This document shows positions 5,925 to 9,489 of a DNA stretch of 9,489 nt, one piece after another. A program made the position numbers and the translations under genes. How positions within the stretch are numbered: position 1 is the stretch's first letter; the number at the start of each line of letters is the position of its first letter. This stretch comes from Candidatus Caccocola faecipullorum (GTDB lineage: Bacteria; Synergistota; Synergistia; Synergistales; Synergistaceae), in assembly GCA_018716365.1 (NCBI GenBank), contig DVKA01000103.1, positions 1-9,489 on the forward strand, given 5' to 3'. Below the pieces are notes generated by a model. That model ran no database searches. It saw only the letters and a list, made by a program, of their open reading frames with translations, and had not been told where the DNA came from.

Positions 5925-7175
5925 ATGACGCCGATGAATAACAGAAGAGTGGTAATCACAGGTTGCGGTGCCGTCACCCCAATCGGAATCGGAAAAGAAG
6001 AGTTCTGGAGCGCTCTTGAGCGCGGGGAGAACGGCGTAGACTACATCACGCTCTTCGACACGGAAAAACACACCACGAAGATAGCCGCAGAAGTAAAAAA
6101 TTTCAATCCTGAAAACTGGCTCGACAAAAAAGAGGTCCGCCGCACCGACCGCGTGCTGCACTTCGCGGCGGCGGGAGCCGACCTCGCGGTACAGGACGCC
6201 GGCCTCGACCTAGAAAAACTCGACAGAGATATGTTCGGCGTATACGTCGGAAGCGGGGAAGGCGGCATCCACACGATAGAAGAAAACTTCCGTCTGCTCT
6301 ATGAAAAAGGGCCGAGCCGCGTCAGCCCCTTCATGGTCCCGATGATGATCACGAATATGCCGGCCGGATACATAGCGATTCGCCTCGGCGCAAAAGGGCC
6401 GAACATGGCGGTCGTCACGGCCTGTGCGAGTTCTACCCACAGCATGGGCGAAGCCTACAACTGCATCATGCGCGGAGACGCCGACGTGATGATCACGGGC
6501 GGAGTCGAAGCCGCAATATCGCCGCTTGCAACGGCCGGCTTCAGCTCTCTAAAGGCTCTTTCGGGACGTAACGACGACCCGAAACACGCTTCGCGCCCCT
6601 TCGACGCGGACCGCGACGGCTTTGTAATCGGCGAAGGTGCGGGAATCCTCGTCTTTGAAGAATACGAGCACGCGAAGGCCCGCGGCGCGCACATCTACGC
6701 CGAAGTCAAGGGCTACGGCCTCTCATGCGACGCGCACCACATCACCGCGCCAGCGCCGGACGGCGACGGAGCCTACCGCGCGATGGCCATGGCGGTTCGC
6801 AAGGCCGGATGGAAGCCCGAGGAGATAGACCTCATCAACGCACACGGAACCTCGACGCCGCTCAACGAAAAGATGGAGACGGCGGCGATAAAGCGCCTCA
6901 TGGGCGACGCCGCGGACAAAGTAATGGTGCAGGCGACGAAGTCTATGATCGGACACGCGCTCGGCGCCGCCGGCGCGATCGGCACGATAGCAGCCCTGCT
7001 CGCCTTTGAGCGCGGAATAGTCCATCCGACGATAAACTTCCAGACGCCGGATCCCGAGTGCGCCGTCAACGTAGTGCCGAACAAAGCCGTGAACGCGAAG
7101 GTCGAAAGAGCCCTCGTCAACAGCTTCGGCTTCGGCGGACACAACGGAGTCATCGCCATCGAGAGCTGCAAATAA
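5925..7175 (+). CDS. fabF: 3-oxoacyl-ACP synthase II (KAS II)
   Basis: FabF (416 aa) condenses malonyl-ACP with acyl-ACP during chain elongation. The catalytic triad is Cys167 (TACASS), His307 (NAHGTS) and His344 (KSMIGHALGAAG), with Lys339, each four residues after the E. coli numbering. RRVVITGCGAVTPIG (7-21) and NSFGFGGHN (399-407) are standard. I chose ATG 5925 because GGAGG at 5914-5918 is six bases upstream and the length then matches the family. The reading frame is open further upstream to a TTG at 5880, but that extension encodes the hairpin and is not family-like. ATG 5934 is a less likely alternative. The gene ends 7 nt before rnc. Confidence 0.96.
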   Translation: MTPMNNRRVVITGCGAVTPIGIGKEEFWSALERGENGVDYITLFDTEKHTTKIAAEVKNFNPENWLDKKEVRRTDRVLHFAAAGADLAVQDAGLDLEKLDRDMFGVYVGSGEGGIHTIEENFRLLYEKGPSRVSPFMVPMMITNMPAGYIAIRLGAKGPNMAVVTACASSTHSMGEAYNCIMRGDADVMITGGVEAAISPLATAGFSSLKALSGRNDDPKHASRPFDADRDGFVIGEGAGILVFEEYEHAKARGAHIYAEVKGYGLSCDAHHITAPAPDGDGAYRAMAMAVRKAGWKPEEIDLINAHGTSTPLNEKMETAAIKRLMGDAADKVMVQATKSMIGHALGAAGAIGTIAALLAFERGIVHPTINFQTPDPECAVNVVPNKAVNAKVERALVNSFGFGGHNGVIAIESCK

Positions 7176-7182
7176 CCAATCA

Positions 7183-7872
7183 ATGAAAGACGACAAAAGG
7201 CGCGAAGAACAGCTTCGCGCCTTTCAATTAAAATTAGGCTATGAATTCAGAAACGCGGCGCTTCTCACCGAAGCGCTGACGCATTCGTCATACGCAAATG
7301 AAAACGGCACGACGTATAACGAGCGTCTCGAATTCCTCGGCGATGCCGTGCTGGAACTTTTCACCTCCGAGCGGCTCTTCGCCGCTTATCCGAATTTCAG
7401 CGAAGGCGAGCTGACGCGGCTGCGCGCGCGCCTCGTCTGCAAAAACAGCCTCAACGACTGGGCTTCGGAGAACGGCCTTAAGCCGCTCATCCGCCTCGGC
7501 AAAAGCATAAAAAAGCCCACCGACTCGATGGCCGCCGACTGCGTCGAAGCGCTCTTCGGGGCCGTATTCAGCGACGGAGGCTATGAAGCGGCGCGCGGCG
7601 TAATATCGCGCTTTCTCGACACAAAGGACGAAGCCGCCGCGCCTGTCATGGAGAAAGACCCGAAGACCGAACTCCAGGAATTTTTACAGAGAGAGGGCAA
7701 AAGCGCGCCCGTCTATAAACTTGTAGAACGGCGCGGCCCCGAGCACGCGAGCAGCTTCAAAGTTGCGCTCTCCGCGGAAGACGGGCTTTCCGCCGAAGCG
7801 TGGGGGCCTTCCATAAAAGAGGCGGAATTCAAAGCCGCGAAGGCAGCGCTTGAAAAGCTGCGCCGAAGCTGA
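7183..7872 (+). CDS. rnc: Ribonuclease III
   Basis: RNase III (229 aa) cuts double-stranded RNA in rRNA maturation and mRNA turnover. The N-terminal endonuclease domain (about 8-147) has the signature NERLEFLGDAVLEL (46-59) with Glu47, Glu50 and Asp54, and the second metal-binding pair Asp119 and Glu122 in ADCVEALFGAVF. The double-stranded RNA binding domain covers about 159-228 (DPKTELQEFLQ, then IKEAEFKAAKAALEKL). Linkage to the acpP-fabF cluster is common in bacteria. ATG 7183 has no clear Shine-Dalgarno in the short gap after fabF, so translation may depend on coupling to fabF. Its 3' end overlaps the next reading frame by 23 nt. Confidence 0.95.
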   Translation: MKDDKRREEQLRAFQLKLGYEFRNAALLTEALTHSSYANENGTTYNERLEFLGDAVLELFTSERLFAAYPNFSEGELTRLRARLVCKNSLNDWASENGLKPLIRLGKSIKKPTDSMAADCVEALFGAVFSDGGYEAARGVISRFLDTKDEAAAPVMEKDPKTELQEFLQREGKSAPVYKLVERRGPEHASSFKVALSAEDGLSAEAWGPSIKEAEFKAAKAALEKLRRS

Positions 7873-8464
7873 CGCCCGGCCGGGGCGTGCGGGAAACCGC
7901 GGCGCGCCCGCGCGCCGGCGCGGCTTCGTACTCATCTACGTGCTCGCAGTATCTGCGGCGCTCGTCTCTCTGCTTGCGCTCGCGCTGAACGGCGCGCAGA
8001 GATCGGCGGAAGAAACTCTCGCCGCCGCGCGCCGCCTCCGCATAGAAAACGTAGCCGCGCAGGCCTCCGCCGCGGCCGAGGCGTGGTTTTACGAAAACGC
8101 CGCAGTGATAGCGGACGGCACGGGCTTCGCGCCGGACTCGACGCCGGAGAGCGACCCGACGCCCGGCGTGCCCGATGGAATATTCTCCGCGCTGCGCGGA
8201 CAGTTTCCGCGATACGTAATAAAATGCGTCTGCTACGACCTCCATTATCCCGATTCGTTCTCTGAAAAAGCCCGCGCCGCGCGCATCCCGCGCATACCTC
8301 CGCGCGCGACGGAAGACGGCGGCGCGCTCCGCGCCTACTACGTCAGGACGACTGTGACCGAAGCCGGCTGCGAAAAATTTAAAACCTCCGTCACGCTCAG
8401 TCTTCGCGTAAAAAAATCGCCCTCCGGCATAATCACAATTCATACTGCCGGCGTGACTGAGTGA
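7850..8464 (+). CDS. Pilin- or pseudopilin-like membrane protein of unknown role
   Basis: This 204-residue protein is not securely recognised. It has a basic N-terminus ending in ARRRG, then FVLIYVLAVSAALVSLLALAL (26-46) as a single hydrophobic helix, and an Ala-rich continuation (AAQASAAAEAW, 69-79). This matches the layout of a type IV prepilin-like leader cleaved after Gly25, as in PilX or GspK-type minor pilins. Position 5 of the predicted mature chain is Tyr rather than Glu, as also seen in GspK-type proteins. Four cysteines are present (4, 126, 128, 174). Only TTG 7850 is available as an early start, because the frame is closed upstream at 7814-7816; GAAGG at 7839-7843 may help. It overlaps rnc by 23 nt and is probably the last gene of the operon. 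Function is not inferred further. Confidence 0.65.
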   Translation: MKSCAEADARPGRAGNRGAPARRRGFVLIYVLAVSAALVSLLALALNGAQRSAEETLAAARRLRIENVAAQASAAAEAWFYENAAVIADGTGFAPDSTPESDPTPGVPDGIFSALRGQFPRYVIKCVCYDLHYPDSFSEKARAARIPRIPPRATEDGGALRAYYVRTTVTEAGCEKFKTSVTLSLRVKKSPSGIITIHTAGVTE

Positions 8465-8477
8465 AAAATCATTTTAT

Positions 8478-8514
8478 CCGCACGCGCGAACGCAATCAGC
8501 GCGCGGCGGTTTTT
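8478..8514 (+). terminator. Intrinsic terminator ending the fapR-to-pilin-like operon
   Basis: CCGC (8478-8481) and CGCGCG (8483-8488), separated by a bulged A, pair with CGCGCG (8500-8505) and GCGG (8506-8509), giving ten base pairs around an 11-nt loop. TTTTT (8510-8514) follows directly. It lies 14 nt after the last stop codon of the operon. Confidence 0.85.
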
Positions 8515-8519
8515 CCGAA

Positions 8520-8542
8520 CGCGCGCAGACGCGCGGAATTTT
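8520..8542 (+). terminator. Second, tandem terminator-like hairpin
   Basis: CGCGCG (8520-8525) pairs with CGCGCG (8530-8535) around a CAGA loop, followed by GAA and TTTT (8539-8542). It sits directly after the first terminator and would catch read-through before the infC promoter. Confidence 0.55.
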
Positions 8543-8551
8543 CTCCCGCAG

Positions 8552-8580
8552 TTGCGGCGCGCGCGGAAATGTGCTAATAT
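8552..8580 (+). promoter_or_regulatory. infC operon promoter
   Basis: TTGCGG (8552-8557) and TAATAT (8575-8580) are separated by exactly 17 bp, and TG at 8572-8573 gives an extended -10. Transcription would begin near 8586-8588, leaving a leader of about 158 nt before infC. The promoter follows the tandem terminators, so infC-rpmI is a separate transcription unit. Confidence 0.75.
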
Positions 8581-8586
8581 CTCTCA

Positions 8587-8744
8587 GTTGATTAACGTCA
8601 ATGGGTTCAAGCAGAGGAATGCGCCTCTCGCCCGTCGGTTCAGCTTGCTGCCGGGCTTGCCCTGAAGAGATGATTTCAGGTCCGAGTGCATTCTTATGCG
8701 CCCGGACTTTTTATTTGGAGAATTTTATCAGGAGGTGTAATGCC
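8587..8744 (+). ncRNA. Structured 5' leader of infC, candidate attenuation element
   Basis: This untranslated leader holds several possible helices: GGG (8603-8605) and CAAGC (8608-8612) with GCTTGCCC (8655-8662); AGAGG (8613-8617) with CCTCT (8624-8628); CAG (8641-8643) with CTG (8648-8650) extended by CGG and CCG; CCTGAA (8661-8666) with TTCAGG (8675-8680); and the terminator at 8680-8716. In other bacteria infC-rpmI-rplT leaders are known to respond to ribosomal protein L20. A similar role here is inference, since rplT lies beyond the window and I could not match a known leader family. The frame is open through the leader from ATG 8601, but the encoded peptide does not look like IF-3. Confidence 0.55.
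8680..8716 (+). terminator. Leader intrinsic terminator (attenuator) before infC
   Basis: GTCCG (8680-8684) pairs with CGGAC (8703-8707), then an A-C mismatch, then GTGCAT (8686-8691) pairs with ATGCGC (8696-8701) including one wobble, closing on a TCTT loop. TTTTTATTT (8708-8716) follows. It lies inside the infC leader, 14 nt before the Shine-Dalgarno, so it must be conditional if infC is expressed from the promoter at 8552. Confidence 0.8.
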
Positions 8745-8748
8745 ATAG
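8730..8748 (+). promoter_or_regulatory. infC ribosome binding site with two-codon ORF
   Basis: AGGAGGTG (8730-8737) is a near-perfect Shine-Dalgarno. The first AUG after it (8740-8742) opens AUG-CCA-UAG, ending at 8748. The UAG stop overlaps AUA (8745-8747), which is in the infC frame and nine bases from AGGAGG. The arrangement decides the infC start and suggests competition or reinitiation between the two start sites. Confidence 0.6.
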
Positions 8749-9404
8749 CAAACCCAAAAGAGGACGAACCGCGCGTAAATTCCGAGATTAGATGCCCGGA
8801 GGTTCTTCTCATAGACGAGATGAACGTGAAGCGCGGAGTAGTCGGCATTCAGGAAGCGCTGAAATTGGCCGAGGCGGCGGAGCTCGACCTCGTCGAAGTA
8901 GCCCCGCAGGCGAAACCGCCGGTCTGCCGCATAATGAACTACGGCAAGTACCGTTTCCAGCAGCAGAAGCGCGACAAGGACGCCCGCAAGAAGCAGAAGA
9001 ATCAGGTCGTCAAGGAAATCAAGATGCGTCCGAAGATAGACCTGCACGACTACGAATTCAAGGTCAAGGCGATCAAGGCCTTCCTTGAGGATGGACACAG
9101 GGTCAAGGTCTCGATATTCTTCCGCGGACGCGAAATGGCCTTCCTCGACAGGGGACGCGACGTGCTGAACAAGGTGCTCGACGCCGTCTCAGACTACGGC
9201 AAGATAGAGATGGAGCCGCGCATGGAGGGCGCTTATATGCGCATCATGATAGCGCCGGCCTCCGAATCTCAGACGAAGAAGCAGGCGCAGAAGAAGCAGC
9301 AGAAGCCCGCCGTCGAGCAGGCCGAAGCTCCGGCGCAGCCGGCTCCCGCGAAGCCGCAGCAGAAGGTCAAGAAGAACGTCCTGCCTGATGCAGACCAGAT
9401 ATAA
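8745..9404 (+). CDS. infC: Translation initiation factor IF-3
   Basis: IF-3 (219 aa from the proposed start) binds the 30S subunit, keeps subunits apart and rejects non-canonical start codons. The N-domain (about 1-75) contains PRVNSEIRCPEVLLID and LDLVEVAPQAKPPVCRIMNYGKYRF in two pieces. The lysine-rich linker (73-88) leads to the C-domain (89-171) with KMRPKIDLHDYEFKVK and FFRGREMAF. I propose an AUA start at 8745, because IF-3 similarity begins here and a strong Shine-Dalgarno lies nine bases upstream; no in-frame ATG, GTG or TTG fits. AUU and AUC starts are known for infC elsewhere. The C-terminus carries an extra segment of about 48 residues rich in Lys, Gln, Ala and Pro. rpmI follows after 43 nt. 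Confidence 0.92.
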   Translation: MANPKEDEPRVNSEIRCPEVLLIDEMNVKRGVVGIQEALKLAEAAELDLVEVAPQAKPPVCRIMNYGKYRFQQQKRDKDARKKQKNQVVKEIKMRPKIDLHDYEFKVKAIKAFLEDGHRVKVSIFFRGREMAFLDRGRDVLNKVLDAVSDYGKIEMEPRMEGAYMRIMIAPASESQTKKQAQKKQQKPAVEQAEAPAQPAPAKPQQKVKKNVLPDADQI

Positions 9405-9447
9405 GAATATGCCGCAAACTGGCAGAAATTAGAGGAGGAACCTAGCA

Positions 9448-9489
9448 ATGCCTAAACTGAAAACACATTCCGCAACGAAAAAACGTTTT
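9448..9489 (+). CDS. rpmI: 50S ribosomal protein L35, N-terminal part (3' truncated by window)
   Basis: The first 14 codons, MPKLKTHSATKKRF, match the highly conserved L35 N-terminus. GAGGAGG (9432-9438) is nine bases before ATG 9448. Its place directly after infC is the standard infC-rpmI-rplT order, so rplT (L20) is expected just beyond the window. The gene is cut by the window edge. Confidence 0.93.
   Translation, partial: MPKLKTHSATKKRF

Noticed and set aside
8601..8744. N-terminal extension of IF-3 from ATG 8601 (48 extra residues)
   Set aside because: No Shine-Dalgarno precedes it, the peptide is unlike IF-3, and the stretch contains the terminator and other hairpins of the leader. 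The strong ribosome binding site lies at 8730.
366..9098. Long open frames on the minus strand, such as 740-1879, 1867-2595, 2902-3768 and 3528-4520
   Set aside because: They are antisense to well-identified genes, show no protein family features, and arise from the GC-rich codon pattern of the + strand genes.
1..9489. Mobile elements, CRISPR arrays, tRNA or rRNA genes
   Set aside because: I looked for transposase motifs, regularly spaced direct repeats and tRNA-like folds and saw none.

Overview
The window is a bacterial chromosomal segment made almost entirely of same-strand (+) housekeeping genes. It holds the end of rpmF (L32), a complete type II fatty-acid synthesis cluster, rnc (RNase III), a small pilin-like membrane protein gene, and the start of an infC-rpmI translation operon. 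I see no mobile element, CRISPR array, tRNA or rRNA. The sequence is GC-rich but uses the AUA isoleucine codon heavily outside acpP. A FapR regulator with the FMN-dependent enoyl reductase FabK, in the order rpmF-fapR-plsX-fabH-fabK-fabD-fabG-acpP-fabF-rnc, fits Firmicutes-type anaerobes and Synergistota. My best guess is a Synergistota member, with Negativicutes or Clostridia as alternatives; this is inference from gene order and composition.

Layout: 2-130 is the 3' end of rpmF, followed by an intrinsic terminator. Positions 260-321 hold a promoter region with overlapping inverted repeats that could be the operator for FapR. From 340 to 8464 runs one apparent operon with overlapping or closely spaced genes: fapR, plsX, fabH, fabK, fabD, fabG, acpP, fabF, rnc and a pseudopilin-like ORF. 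Two hairpins flank acpP and may set its transcript level relative to its neighbours. Tandem hairpins with T-runs at 8478-8542 close the operon. A new promoter (-35 at 8552, extended -10 at 8575) then drives infC and rpmI through a structured leader of about 158 nt that ends in an intrinsic terminator just before the infC ribosome binding site.

Function: FabD makes malonyl-ACP from malonyl-CoA and AcpP. FabH starts the chain, and FabF, FabG and FabK elongate and reduce it; no dehydratase (FabZ) gene is in the window. PlsX passes acyl groups from acyl-ACP to acyl-phosphate for phospholipid synthesis. FapR is expected to repress the operon until malonyl thioesters accumulate, but here it has changes at the residues reported to bind the malonyl group.

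The most interesting signals are in the infC leader. The infC start appears to be AUA, overlapping the stop of a two-codon AUG-CCA-UAG ORF placed directly after a near-perfect Shine-Dalgarno. Upstream of it, a terminator arm is duplicated so that a competing antiterminator pairing is possible. The rest of the window looks like ordinary housekeeping sequence.
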